Source of the DNA: Holothuria scabra | Taxonomy: Eukaryota > Echinodermata > Holothuroidea > Aspidochirotida > Holothuriidae | NCBI GenBank assembly: GCA_037179385.1 | Contig: CM074184.1 | Span: 14,836,001-14,900,000 of the forward strand | Length of the DNA: 64,000 nt | Direction: 5' to 3' | Shown here: positions 12,401-27,400 of the stretch, one piece after another | Numbering within the stretch: the stretch's first letter is position 1 | Layout of the letters: the number at the start of each line of letters is the position of its first letter | Notes under the pieces: model-generated | What the model saw: only the letters and a program-made list of their open reading frames with translations | What the model was told of the DNA's origin: nothing | Database searches by the model: none | Program-made: the position numbers and the translations under genes

Positions 12401-15400
12401 AACTGTTAAACAGAGATAACTGTTAAACAGAGATAACTGTTAAACAGAGATAACTGTTAAACAGAGATAACTGTTAAACAGAGATAACTGTTAAACAGAG
12501 ATAACTGTCAAACAGAGATAACTGTGAAACAGAGAGAACTGTTAAACAGAGATAACTGTTAAACAGAGATAACTGTTAAACAGAGATAACTGTCAAACAG
12601 AGATAACTGTCAAACAGAGATAACTGTTAAACAGAGATAACTGTTAAACAGAGATAACTGTTAAACAGAGATAACTGTTAAACAGAGATAACTGTTAAAC
12701 AGAGATAACTGTTAAACAGAGATAACTGTTAAACAGAGATAACTGTTAAACAGAGATAACTGTCAAACAGAGATAACTGTCAAACAGAGATAACTGTCAA
12801 ACAGAGATAACTGTTAAACAGAGATAACTGTTAAACAGAGATAACTGTTAAACAGAGATAACTGTTAAACAGAGATAACTGTTAAACAGAGATAACTGTT
12901 AAACAGAGATAACTGTTAAACAGAGATAACTGTTAAACAGAGATAACTGTTAAACAGAGATAACTGTTAAACAGAGATATGTATTAAACAGAGATAACTG
13001 TTAAACAGAGATAACTGTCAAACAGAGATAACTGTCAAACAGAGATAACTGTCAAACAGAGATAACTGTCAAACAGAGATAACTGTTAAACAGAGATAAC
13101 TGTTAAACAGAGATAACTGTTAAACAGAGATAACTGTTAAACAGAGATAACTGTTAAACAGAGATAACTGTCAAACAGAGATAACTGTCAAACAGAGATA
13201 ACTGTCAAACAGAGATAACTGTCAAACAGAGATAACTGTTAAACAGAGATAACTGTTAAACAGAGATAACTGTTAAACAGAGATAACTGTTAAACAGAGA
13301 TAACTGTTAAACAGAGATAACTGTTAAACAGAGATAACTGTTAAACAGAGATAACTGTTAAACAGAGATAACTGTTAAACAGAGATAACTGTTAAACAGA
13401 GATAACTGTCAAACAGAGATAACTGTCAAACAGAGATAACTGTCAAACAGAGATAACTGTCAAACAGAGATAACTGTTAAACAGAGATAACTGTTAAACA
13501 GAGATAACTGTTAAACAGAGATAACTGTTAAACAGAGATAACTGTTAAACAGAGATAACTGTTAAACAGAGATAACTGTTAAACAGAGATAACTGTTAAA
13601 CAGAGATAACTGTTAAACAGAGATAACTGTTAAACAGAGATAACTGTTAAACAGAGATAACTGTTAAACAGAGATAACTGTTAAACAGAGATAACTGTTA
13701 AACAGAGATAACTGTTAAACAGAGATAACTGTTAAACAGAGATAACTGTTAAACAGAGATAACTGTTAAACAGAGATAACTGTCAAACAGAGATAACTGT
13801 CAAACAGAGATAACTGTCAAACAGAGATAACTGTCAAACAGAGATAACTGTCAAACAGAGATAACTGTCAAACAGAGATAACTGTCAAACAGAGATAACT
13901 GTTAAACAGAGATAACTGTTAAACAGAGATAACTGTTAAACAGAGATAACTGTTAAACAGAGATAGCTGTTAAACAGAGATAGCTGTCAAACAGAGATAA
14001 CTGTCAAACAGAGATAACTGTCAAACAGAGATAACTGTTAAACAGAGATAACTGTTAAACAGAGATAACTGTTAAACAGAGATAACTGTTAAACAGAGAT
14101 AACTGTTAAACAGAGATAACTGTTAAACAGAGATAACTGTTAAACAGAGATAACTGTTAAACAGAGATAACTGTTAAACAGAGATAACTGTTAAACAGAG
14201 ATAACTGTCAAACAGAGATAACTGTCAAACAGAGATAACTGTCAAACAGAGATAACTGTCAAACAGAGATAACTGTCAAACAGAGATAACTGTTAAACAG
14301 AGATAACTGTTAAACAGAGATAACTGTTAAACAGAGATAACTGTTAAACAGAGATAACTGTTAAACAGAGATAACTGTTAAACAGAGATAACTGTTAAAC
14401 AGAGATAACTGTTAAACAGAGATAACTGTTAAACAGAGATAACTGTTAAACAGAGATAACTGTCAAACAGAGATAACTCTCAAACAGAGATAACTGTCAA
14501 ACAGAGATAACTGTCAAACAGAGATAACTGTCAAACAGAGATAACTGTCAAACAGAGATAACTGTTAAACAGAGATAACTGTTAAACAGAGATAACTGTT
14601 AAACAGAGATAACTGTTAAACAGAGATAGCTGTTAAACAGAGATAACTGTCAAACAGAGATAACTGTCAAACAGAGATAACTGTCAAACAGAGATAACTG
14701 TCAAACAGAGATAACTGTCAAACAGAGATAACTGTCAAACAGAGATAACTGTCAAACAGAGATAACTGTTAAACAGAGATAACTGTTAAACAGAGATAAC
14801 TGTTAAACAGAGATAACTGTTAAACAGAGATAACTGTTAAACAGAGATAACTGTTAAACAGAGATAACTGTAAAAGTTTTGTGTAGGATGACAACAAATG
14901 CTCACTATTCAGAATTGTACCCTCATATCTTTTTACCAAGTTCATTCCTGTCAGTACCATCTGTTTCTATTCTGCCATCTGTCTTGTGTCACAGACAGCT
15001 GCTAAATACCCAATTACGACGTTCTGTGCCCCACCCACTGCATATCGAATGATGATTCAAGAAGATGTCAGGAAGTATGACCTTACATCTATGCGCCATG
15101 TCGTCGGAGCTGGAGAACCAACGGTATTTCAGTTTCCCCTTTTTGATTCCTTGCCAAAGGCAGGCAAGGAATCTATGCGATGGTGATGTCGTGTGTATGT
15201 GTGTGTGTGTGTGTGTATGTGTGTGTGTGTGTGTGTGTGTATGTGACACTTTGGCTTGTAAACACAATATCTCAAGAAGGGTAAGTGTGACTAACCTCGT
15301 ATTTGGTGTGTAGGTTGGTCATATTGAGTAGATGATCCCTATTGTTTTTGGTGGAGATCAAAGGTCATATGGGGTCACGAGAGGTCAAAAGGTCAAAACT

Positions 15401-18400
15401 TTGTAAACACGATATCTCGAGAAAGGTACATGTGACTATGCTCATATTTGGTGTGTGGATTGGTCATGTTGAGTAGATGATCCCTATCGATTTTCGTGGA
15501 GGTCAAAGGTCATTTGGGGTCACGAGAGGTTAATAGGTAAATTCCTTAGAAATTGCTTGTAAACACAGTATCTCAAGAAGGGTAAGTGTGACTAATCTCA
15601 TATTTGGTGTGTGCACTGACCATATTGAGTAGATGATCCCTATTGTTTTTGGCGGAGATCAAAGGTCATTTGGGGTCACGAGAGGTCAAAAGGTCAAAAC
15701 TCCGTAAACACGATAACTCGAGAACGGTACATGTGACTATGCTCATATTTGGTGAGTGTGTTGGTCATATTGAGTAGATGATCCCTATCGATTTTCGTGG
15801 AGGCCAAAGGTCATTTGGGGTCACGAGACGTTAATAGGTAAATTCCTTAGAAATTGCTTGTAAACATGGTATCTCAAGAAGGGTAGTTGTGACTAATCTC
15901 ATATTTGGTGTGTGCATTGGCCATATTGACTAGATGATCCCTATCGATTTTCGTGGAGATCAAAGGTCATTTGGGGTCATGAGAGGTCAAAAGGTCAAAA
16001 CTTCGTAAACACGATATCTCAAGAACGGTACATGTGACTATGCTCATATTTGGTGAGTGTGTTGGCCATATTGAGTAGATGTTCCGTATCGTTTTTGGTG
16101 GAGGTCAAAGGTCATTTGGGGTCATGAGAGGTCAAAAGGTCAAAACTTGGTAAACACGGTATCTCAAGAACGGTACATGTGAATGTGCTCACATGTAGTG
16201 TGTGGATTGGTCATATTTAGTAGATGATCCCTATATTGATTTTCCCAAAGGTCAAAGTTCATTTGGAGTCAGCATGTTCAAAGCCTGACAAGCTTTCCTG
16301 CACAGTCTTTCAAGAAAGGTCACTTGTAGTGTCCTGTAACTTGTCATGTAGATGGCACATAGTGAATACATGGTCCCAGAAGTTTTTGGTGGAGGTCAAA
16401 TGTCATTTGGGTTCACGACGGGCAAGGGGGATCTCAATGTAGGAAGATTGGATGCCTTGCATGTGTACTTTGTGGGCACATTATGGAGCCCTGTTAATTG
16501 AAAAACATTGCAAAGCAATGTCAATGTGAAAAAAGGCCTTACATTTCAGCAGCAAGGAATCACTAAGCCTTTTGGCTTTCTGGTTACGATTTTCTCTGTA
16601 GTTCACCTTTTCCTCCATTCGTACTTATGTTATTTTATTTCAAAATTTATTACGATCCTGCTAACCTGGTTTTCTTTGTTGGTATTCTTAGCTTTGTAAT
16701 GATTTTACTTTGTCAGGTTTTACTTTCTTGTTCTGATCTGTTTTGCTTGTACAGTTTTATTTTCTAACATCTGTACAGTGCCTTAGTGCTCTTAACCCTT
16801 CACCGTTGTTTGGGTCCTTTTGGACCCATACAGAGAGCGCGGCCGTCACCCGTCTTTACTGTTTCACGCGGAGCTCGAAACTGCGAGTAGCTACCCCAAA
16901 ATTCGGCTACAACAACGAGAGAGACAATAGTTTAAGGTCACAGGGTCAATAGTCTATGGAAGCTGATGCAGGGTGTGCTACGCCCGTTTTTCCGCCCACT
17001 CCCGAGGCATGCAAATATGCCCTGATTGGAACACAACGGTAAAGGGTTAATCATTTATTTGGATAAAGCGCTTTTTAAGTTTCATCTATCATTATATTTA
17101 TATTATTTCTTCTTAGTGAAGGAGTTCTTGTTTGCTTTTTTTGATATGATAATGAAAAACTAACTTGACACTTGAAAGAAAGTAAATACTTAGTGCCAGT
17201 AATTTGTTAGCATAGATGCATTAGAATAGTTTGAAGTTTATTTTTTAATGCCAGGGGATTGAACTTATGAATTTAGAAACTAGTTGCAATTTGCAGTAGT
17301 TTCAGCCCCTGATATTCAGCATTGAAAGAATTATGGTTGAAACATGTATCCAGCCCAGAACGTGTCATACTGACAAAAATATTACTTGAAAAATGTTCAG
17401 AATTGTGATTATGCTGGTTGGTAAATTGAAATGTTGGTTGAACCTCAGCAAGTTTTGCTGCTCCATGCCTGGTAATACTTAAGAATGTACTTTAATCATA
17501 TGATAAAATTTATTGTACATTTTGAGTAAGTGTCAGAGTTAATGGTGCAGGTTTATGTCCCATATGGTAAAGTAAAACTGAAGTGAAATGTCCTTGGAAT
17601 TGAATTAAGAAACACACTGTGAACTTGGCTCACAACAGCATTTCTATTAATATGTGAAGTTGAGGAGTCCTCCTTTTATTAGATTCTCTCTGCTCATTTT
17701 TGGCTTCATGACATGTGATCACCATAAGGAAGAAATTAAACTTTTTGTATGGATTAGTTAGTTATTACTTAGATGAGGCTTTATGTCTGTTTCTTACCGA
17801 TTAGTTTAAGCCACACGTTTTCTTCCAGTTGGAGCTCACTGTTTTGTTTTCCCTCCTCCATTGCTTATGCTAAGCACCAAACACAATGCAGTAGGTTCCA
17901 TTTTTCAAAGTCTTATGTATGACCCGACCAGAAGTCAAACTCCAGACTTGCCCACTTAAGTAAGATGCTCTAACGACTTAGCCAAGCAGGTGATCAAGTT
18001 CATCTCTGTATAGATGAATCAAGATGATCCAACTGGAGTATGGAGACCATTACTGGGAGGGGGTCATCATCTTTAGTCTTTCTTATTCTTTGTAAATCTT
18101 TCTTACTTCACTTGTTTAAATTTATGCATGCTACTGCTAATGTAAACACAAACATCAACAAGATTCAAATTGGGAGGAAATATCATGCTGGAAAAAATAC
18201 CCTTCGCACAATCTCATCAGGAACTGTTCTCTGTACTAATTGTATGCCCATTTAAGCATTTGAAAGTGACCATGAAGGTTGACATTTGATAGCACTTAAT
18301 CTCAGAATACTGAAAGGAATTATAGCCTGTCAGTGCACTAAAATAATTTGATTCCCTTTTTGCCAGCACTTACATAAGGATTTGTTGTAAGTTGTTATTT

Positions 18401-21400
18401 GAACCCCAAAGTTGTTGGGCTTCTATTGTACCAGAATGGTAATCAAATCTGGTGCTCATTGAAGCAGTTATTTGGAGTAATGAACCAGTGGTGGGGTACT
18501 ATAATTGGGAAGTGCAGTTTTTCCCTAAAAACTATGGTAGCCATGATGGATCTTCTTAAATGCTAATAGCCTGTAATGACCATGGAGTAATTAGACAAAG
18601 GAAATGAGATAAACACACAGAGCTCCTTGTACTAGCAGACAACCCTATCTGTAAAAGCATTGGTATATAATAATACAAGCCTATTAGAGACAGTTGTTAC
18701 ACCGGAATGTGTTTCAGTTGAACTGAATTGTCCAGAACCACATTTTTTGGGATATGTTGCATGACGGGATATTAGCCTTTAAGAAGATCGGTCATGGCTA
18801 CCACAGTTTTTAGGGGAAAACTGTGGTTCCCAATTATAGTACCCGACCACTGGTTCATTGCTTCTTATTAACATTACTTTTATACAACGCAATTGATGGC
18901 CATGAGTGCATCCTGAGCAATGGAACTTTTGTATGGCTTTGCCTATTTAATCTACGGTCAAAACAATAGGATGAAAAATAAAGAAAAACATTCGCCATTT
19001 ATATGAATATGACATCATACTCGCTGCAACGTTTCAAGTGAACTTTTTGATTCCTTGCCGAAGGCAGGCAAGGAATCTATGCAATGTCGTGTATATATGC
19101 ATGTGTGTGTGTGTATGTGATGCCGAGGCTTGTAAACATGATATCTCAAGAAGGGTAAGTGTGACTAATCTCATATTTAGTGTGTGAGTTGGCTATATTA
19201 AGTAGATGATCCCTATTGTTTAAGGTGGAGGTCAAAGGTCATTTGGGGTCACTAGAGGTCAAAAGGTCAAAGCCATGTGAACACGCTATCTCAAAAACTG
19301 TACATGTGACTATGCTCATATTTGGTGTGTGGGTAATTCGTATTCAGTAGATGATCCCTGTCGACTTTCGTGGAGGTCAAAGACCATTTGGGGTCATGAT
19401 AGAACAAATGGTAAATTCCTTAGAAATTGCTTGTTAACACAATATCTCAAGAAGGTTAAGTGTGACTTATCTCATATGTATAGTGTAGGTTGGCCATGGT
19501 GAGTACATGATCCCCATTGTTCTTGGTGGAGGTCAAAGGTCATTTGGGTTCAGCAGTGTCAAAGTCTGGCAAACTTGGTTTCAGAGTAAATTGCAAGAAC
19601 GGTAACTTGTAGTAACTTGTAGGGTCCTCATACTTGGCATGTAGATGGGGCATAGTGAGTAAATGATCCCTATAGTTTTTGTTGGAGGTCAAATGTCACT
19701 TTGGTTCACAGAGGGTCAAAGTCTCAATATCATTTCTTTCACCAATTTCCCTTGGTTAGAGTCTTGGATACTACAAAATTTCACATATAGTATGTTGGAT
19801 GTATACCATGAGCAGAACCCTAATTCTAGGTGGTCAAATATCATTCAGGATCTCAATGTAGGAGCTTGAATGCCTTGCATGTATACTTTGTGGGTACATT
19901 ACGGAGCACTGTTGATACCTAAAATATAGGCTTAAATTTCAGCGGCAAGGAATCACTAAGCCTTTTGGCTTTCTGGTTATAGAAAATATTTGACAACTTC
20001 AATAGCTGATATCTCAAGAAATGAACATGGAAAATGAATGAAACTCTCACCAGAATGCTTAGCATTCATTCTTCTTAAACATACCAAACATAAATTTTGT
20101 TGTGGACTATTCTTTTGATAGGATATCTGTGTAGTTGAGCATGTGTACATTACTCCTTTGCACATAATAAGCTAAATCATATCTTGATGGCAATGACCCA
20201 CAGTGAGACAGAGTTTGGTTGCTGACCATAGACTCAGAGGGGTATTTTCTTCTGATGGTCAGTGTGTTTACTTTTGAATACCATCACTAGTTTGAAACTT
20301 TTAGTTATTTAGTTACATTAGTTAGTTACATTAGGTACTAAATTTGTCTGCACAGATCATGAATGTGGACTTTCACATTCGGTTGTTACATACTGAGCAC
20401 TATGAAGTATATTTGTTGCCAAGCGCATTTTTTTTCTAATAACAGAAAGTAGAGTGCCTGGAAACTTTAGAGAGATGTTTGACTCCTTCTCATTCACTAA
20501 TTTTTAATTAAGTGAATTTACTTTTGTTTTGATGTCCTTTCTCAAGTAGAACCCAGAAGTGATAGCTGCATGGCTGAAGGGAACTGGTCAACACATCAAG
20601 GAAGGCTATGGTCAGTCTGAGACTGTAAGTTAATGTCTATCACTTTTTGTAGGGTTCATGTCATCTATGATTACTAATTTACCAAAAACATTTACCTCAG
20701 GGGAACATACAGGTACAGCACATCACAGCACAAAGTGTTCATGAGGAAATTTTTGCCTTGGTTTAGACCTGTCATAGCTGCTATACTTTTTAGGGGAAAA
20801 GTGGGGTTCCGATGAAACTATCAATTTCAAATAAAGTATCGACCACCATCACCCCATTTAGGGATGCCACTGAAATTCTCTTATGCGTTTCGATGCATCC
20901 CGTTGGAATGCATCTTAATCTAGGGGCGTCGCAACGCCCATTGTTCACCGCTGCTGGCAGTTCCACAACCTCGAACAATAGCCATTCCTTAATTCCAGCG
21001 CGCTGCTCTGCCGCCCTTTTGTGGCCGTGCTGTACACACTAATCCAATTGGACACAAAGCAAATGCCGACGCATTGCAGCGACGGTATTAGAATTCATTC
21101 ATCATCGATATAAGCACCAAGGTAGCTTTTCAGAGCACTAAATAACGATCGGAAATGTCTTCCCAACTCTCTAGCAAAGAGCCAGGGGGACCGCTGATAG
21201 TTCATTGCATACTTGGAGCTCTTTGTACACAATATTTCACAAAGTACAGCTTATATAAATTATGATTTAACATGTGGTAGCAATGAAATACACATTTTGA
21301 AATAGGGGTGCAAATACTGAGACAATAAAACACCTCAAAAACTGCAAATAACTGCAATAGCGCAACTTTTGTTAGGAGAGTACAAATTAAAAGTTACCGT

Positions 21401-24400
21401 ACTCTCCATAAACTTGTCGGCCAATTAAAGTGATTATTCTTCAAAAATTTCAGTCTGAAATGAGCTTCCTCCTATTACCTTTGACTCATCCATTCTTAGT
21501 GAAGGGGGTGAAATTAAGTAATTACCTTTTCCACAAAGTCTCATCCGATGGGATCAACATGATTTGGCCAAGTGCACTTGCCGGTGTTTACCGATGTTCC
21601 GTATCCAGTTGAAATTATAAAGGAAACTATTACACGTGGTCTTGCCTCCTCTATCTGGAAGCCATTCCCGGCCTTAACCTCACTTGAATCAGTTTCCCAA
21701 TTCCAGGGAAGTTTAAAATATATATTGTAGGTATGACTCTTTGTGAATTTGACTTAAAGCAAACGTTAGTATTGACCATTGCTTGAACCTGGTAGGAATT
21801 TCGTAGCTGGGTACCAGAATCGTATTACCCGTCGGGTTCCCGGGTACTCGACCGTACACCTTGAAACATATTACAAAATAAGTGCATGTATGCACATACT
21901 TTAGAGTCATGACTCGACCCATTGGCCTTTTATCTCTAATCGGGTTGGTTTGACAACAATACGTCACGTTTTACTTTATCTACAATGTGCTGTTTGGTCC
22001 TAACATCGTGACTTTAAAAATCAGACAGGAATTTAAAACATGATCACAATTTAGAGCCGTTTAGATTAGTTTCTGTGTCTTTTGTCCAGTGTGCAATGTG
22101 TGCATCAGAACCAAAAAATAACTCACGGCTTGTCACTGCAACTTCTGTACCGTTGCTTTCTTGGTACGTTTATGAAAAAATCAACTATCTGTCCGTTCGT
22201 GATAATGACAGTAAAAATCTTTCTAATGCATTTCCTGGCCCAGATTTCACCTGTACAGTACCGTTAAAAATGTACGGCAATATACGGCAGTGGCCATAGA
22301 CCCACGAACGTTCGTTCGTTCGCTGCATGGCCTGGGTGCTTTGTGTTCGATGTGTGCACTGGAGTAGTGACGTCACTCAGGCACACTCCACTAGTAAAAT
22401 GGGGGATACAGAAAATATGGAAAAATATTTTGCTCTGTGTTTGCCATATATTTTGGAAACCTTGGGCGTAAAAATTTTGCAAATAGTTTAAATAGCAATA
22501 AAAAATTACCGGCAATATGAAGGTAGGAATCATTTTGGTGTTCAAGTTAGTAACAGGATAGAAGTAAGTGGAAAGAAGATATTTTTCGTGCCTATGGCGT
22601 AAAAGACCCCTTCAAAGGAATGTGTACGATCTTAAATCTGATGGAGTGAATTTTGCTTCAGAAAAAATTTCTCTACCCAAAATACGATTGATTTGAGACA
22701 ATATTTTTGTGGTTGATATTGAAATATGTGCATACATTATTTAGACATAACTGTATTACTAACGCTTATTTTTTAGATCATTAAATCATGTCATGTCATG
22801 CATGCTCATTTGCCGACACGCACGCTATCGGGGCCTTATAAGGAAAGTCGCGTACGAGGCGGAGGCGGAGTCCAACGTAGGTTCATTCATAAACCCTGCT
22901 GTTGAGGTTGGGACACCCTTCAAATTCTTGTCGGAAACAAAATTTCTCCATCAACGTGAGAAAATGGCGTTATTTTGGTGCTCACGAGATAAAGAAATTT
23001 TGTTTAGATTGTTATTTTTCCCAAACAATTTACACCAAACACCGGTAGACGAATCCTAGTATTTCATACAAAACACAGGCTCATTTTGCTTTGTGACGAC
23101 GAACCAACCCAACAATTCTAGAGTCTTAAATTATTCGTCAATATTCACGAAATCAACAACGATCACAGTTCTTATGCACGAGGTCATTTTCCGTTTTGTA
23201 ACGTGCGTTGCACATACAGTATTTTGATACTCTTCTGAGAAAAGGCCGGCAAACGTAGCATATAGCATGCTCATGACCCCCAGCCAACTCATTTGCATAC
23301 CTCGTTGAAAACTAGTAATAATTGTATGCACTGTACTGCACACACCCGACGGCCCACTAACGTTAGCCTGCATACGTACATAGATCTACCCACAGAATTG
23401 TACTTTGCTCTCTGCAAGGCTGGGGCAAATAAAACGTGTCAAAACATGCATTTCAGTCAGACAGTGCACAACGCCTCAAACCATGGAAAGTTTTCTATAT
23501 TGCAGCAAATTTTCGGCAATAGCTGAACGCATGTCCTTTTTGTGGGACGGAGAATGGTGTGGGTCACGGGCCGAAATTAAAATGTAGGGGGTATATTGCG
23601 AATGAGTTTTAGGCCCATAGACAAGGAGTACAGTGAAATTAAGTCATGGATTGGAACAAAGTACGCCGTTGTGGAATCTAACGGGATTATTATCAGTGTT
23701 TTTCACATTTGAACACAAAAAGTTTGTCTTGTGGTCTGCAGAAATGGTAAGACTCGGTTTTGAATTTTATATGAAGTATTTGTAAAATGTCTGACATTAG
23801 GACTGAAAATTTTATAAGAGTTTTCACCAAAAAAAAGAAATTTTAAGGCAGTTATTCAGCACTCCAAACAGTTCCAGTTCTTCCAACCTTCTCACCTCTA
23901 GCCCCGCCCACAACTGTATTGCATTCAACCTTATAAATCCCAACTGCTATCAATTTGTTGCCCCTCTCAATTGTAAGCGTAACCGTAAGCTGCAGTTTTG
24001 GAGTTTGATCATGTCGATCAACGAGTTGTATAGTTCGGAAAATAAATCCGGGTTTTATATTCGATGGACGGGGATATTAGATAGGTTTACAGTTCGAGTT
24101 CGTTAAGTATATCGACGGGACCCTGGAACATACGCTTGGTACTTGAAAGAAAAAAACCAAAAAGATATCCCCTTAAAAACGTAGGAAAGGCTGGAAAGTT
24201 TGTCCACAAACGGCCATGAGTCCTTGGGGCTTCGGTGCTCATTTTTTTTTTTTTTTTCGTTTCAAAGCGAAGGTGCGTGGGATGATTTTATATTTTTGTT
24301 GATTGCCATGCAGTTTACATTTTTCTTGACATGACACTCTACAAACAGTTTAACCACTTGTACTCCTAAAATTGTCATAATATTCGACAAGAGAAGGTCT

Positions 24401-27400
24401 AGTCTTTTTTAGCGAATTTTCAGACTGTTACTGAAGTGTGGCATATTGGCCTATGGCAATCATTGGTATTCCAAAATCCCCGGCTACGATCAGTTTATGT
24501 ATTGCATAAGTTCTTTTATATTGTTAACCCCTTAGCCAAAAGACATTCGTCTTTAATGTAGAAATGGAAAGAGAAATAGACAGAACACCACACAAAACAT
24601 TTTTAGATCAAATTCGACCATTTATTTTCCGACTTTTTTTTTATTTTTAAGAGCCATTTGTCTACAGTTGAACATCGCGCTTCCGCACGGTAAAAACTGA
24701 CCGCAAAAAGTGGGAACAATTGTGCGAATTTCCATCACAATTTAGCGTTTTTTTGTACGGTTTTCGATAGCGTGTGAAATCGCGGACGGCCGGGGAACGC
24801 GGCACAATTGATTAAAAAAAAAAAAGCTTCGAACTTGCATTATTCGGAATTCTACGGGAGTTATACGCTAAGTTTACTGTATTATATAGGCTAACATTCC
24901 GTAGGCCAAAACTATGGCTACTTAAGCCTAACGTTATGCCTATCTATACTGTGTCATTGGCGGTGCCTTGAGTTTCTACGACGGTTTAAAAATTCGAGAC
25001 AAATTAAGCCTCAAGCTTTTTCTCAGAGTTGATCAGATCACACCTGACCATTTTTTGCGATAGAATTGCAGTGCTATTTTCGATACTTTAGAAAGCCTTT
25101 CCTTCTGGTACAAGCGCTATTGTTGGTGGTAAGCTGATTAGCCTATAATCCTTTAATGCCGATGCATCACTTCGCAGTGATTACGTACACAATGCTCCCC
25201 GTTTCACTGCATACAGTGCAGAGGCTGTGTAGAGTGCCCAATCTGGATGCATTTGCGACGCCAACGCATCGCCGACGGGACCCTTTGTGTTTGCTTCAGT
25301 ATGCATCGGAAATGCATCGAAACGCATAAGAGAATTTCAGTGGCGTCCCTTATCTGTTTTAAAAATGGTCAGCAGCTGTAGTGAATATTCAGTCACAGTA
25401 GAGGTTCAACAACTTCCAAATTTAAAGGCCCAATTTTCTCATCCCAAACAGTATCAATTCTTCTAACTTTCTTAATTAAGCCCCTTCCACAATTGTCTGA
25501 AATTCATCCTCATTCAGACACAATCTCAGTTTATTGCTTCAGAGTGAGAACAGAAAAACTCAGTGTGTATAATCAAAATACTCTCGGTACAGTTCATACT
25601 GTGTAATGTAAGCTTTGGTACTCTGCATTGTTTGAATTAGCTGTCAATCAAAGAGCTGAGCCAATTGAGAATTTCAGTAAACCCCTACAAGAGTTGTAGT
25701 TTGGGGTGAGAGGATTGGTCCTTTAAATACCAACGTAGTAAAAAATTCTGAAATAAGTGTCTGACAACAAGGGGATCATAATATGCATAATGCATTGAGG
25801 GTTAATATAACCTTTTAGTTTAGTCTGAGATAAACTGTCATCATATGTCAACCTTAAGGAATGTTGGCAAATGCTTTAATGAGCAATTAAGTGGTATGAT
25901 AAAAACTGTTGACATTTGTGGCAAAGGATGAATTTGCTAAGTGTCCTTTTCTTGCCAAATTTCAAATAATTTCTTTTGAGATCATTTGTTTTGTTTCAAC
26001 TAAAGACCAGCCCAACTTATAAACAAAAGGTGGGGGCAAAATGATTTCTGAACAACAGCTTCATCAGGTGATGGTAATACTGCTTTCTGTATATCAAGTT
26101 ATAAACAGGGACAAACCACACTTATCATTTATGTATAAAAAGCCAGTAATGTAAATGAATACAAGGCAAGGTGTAAATATTTCAGTTGAATACCATTGGA
26201 AATGAATCTGCAGTTTCATGTAATGTTCCATGTTAATATTCCTTCATGATGAAGAGTACCTATCATAGTTCATCTGCAAGTCTCATATTGTAGCTCTGTC
26301 CCCTGCCCCATCCCTGTTTTACAGTCTGTTTGCAGGGAGCTTCATAGTCTATTCTCTTGGAATTTGCAAAAAGGCTGTAAGGAAGTGAAGATATTACGGA
26401 TCACATGGAAAATTTGAGTAGGGATATTTTCAGATGCTTAAATGGGTATGTAGTTGGTATTGATAATAGTACTTGACAAGGCTGAGTAATGAGATAATTG
26501 TTTTTCAAATGAGAATACTCCATGCTTCCAAGTAAAGAGTGTCAGCTAGATGAAGAGATGAAAGTTCCAATATGGTTCAAGGTTTAGTTTTGTGTCAGTA
26601 CAGATCAAAGTTACAGTTCAAATCGATCTCAGTCTAATTACAGTTTATTTGTCTCTTTAATATGTCAAGGCAGATTACACAACCTTACACAACCTTACAC
26701 AACCCCAAGGAAGGAGTATCTAACAAAGGAAACCAAGATTTTGTTTGATGTATCACTTATTATTTAATAGACATAATCTTTAATTATCTCTTTCAGACTT
26801 TACTGATTGGTATGTTTAAGTGCCTGCAGTATCGACCAGGCTCAATGGGTAAAGCAGCCCCTGGGGTCAATGTGACGGTAGTAGCAGATGATGGAGAAAC
26901 AGAGTTACCCCCTGGTGAGGAAGGTAACATTGGTGTACCACTAAATCCTCCTGGAACAGTTGGCTTATTTAAAGGATACATGGTAAGTTTGTGAATTTTT
27001 GGAATATCATATTGAAGTGTTACAAGGCAAATAGACATAATAGCATCAAAAGAAGTGAAAAAGTGCAAACTTCTTGGAAAGGTAGCAATTTTTGATTCCT
27101 TGCCAAAGGCAGGCAAGGAATCTATGCGATGGTGATGTTGTGTGTGTGTGTGTATATGTGTGTGTGACGCCCGCTCGTAAACGCGATATCTCAAGAAGGG
27201 TAACTCAGAGAGAATTCAAACTTGGCATGTAGATTGCCCACATTGAGTAGAAGTTCCCTATTCTTTTTGATGGAGGTAAAAGGTCATTTGGGGTCACCAG
27301 GGGTCAAATGGTAAATACCTTGGAAATTGCTTGTAAACACAATATCTCTAGAAGGAAAAATGTGAGTGATCTCATACGTACCATGCAGATTGCCCATATT

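Noticed and set aside
12229..14873. Possible CRISPR-like array
   Set aside because: The units are 17 bp, directly adjacent, without spacers, and lie in an intron of an animal gene. It is a minisatellite.
14989..15313. Open frames rich in Thr-His or Val-Cys repeats
   Set aside because: They are translations of the (GT)n tract of the HINE-like element.
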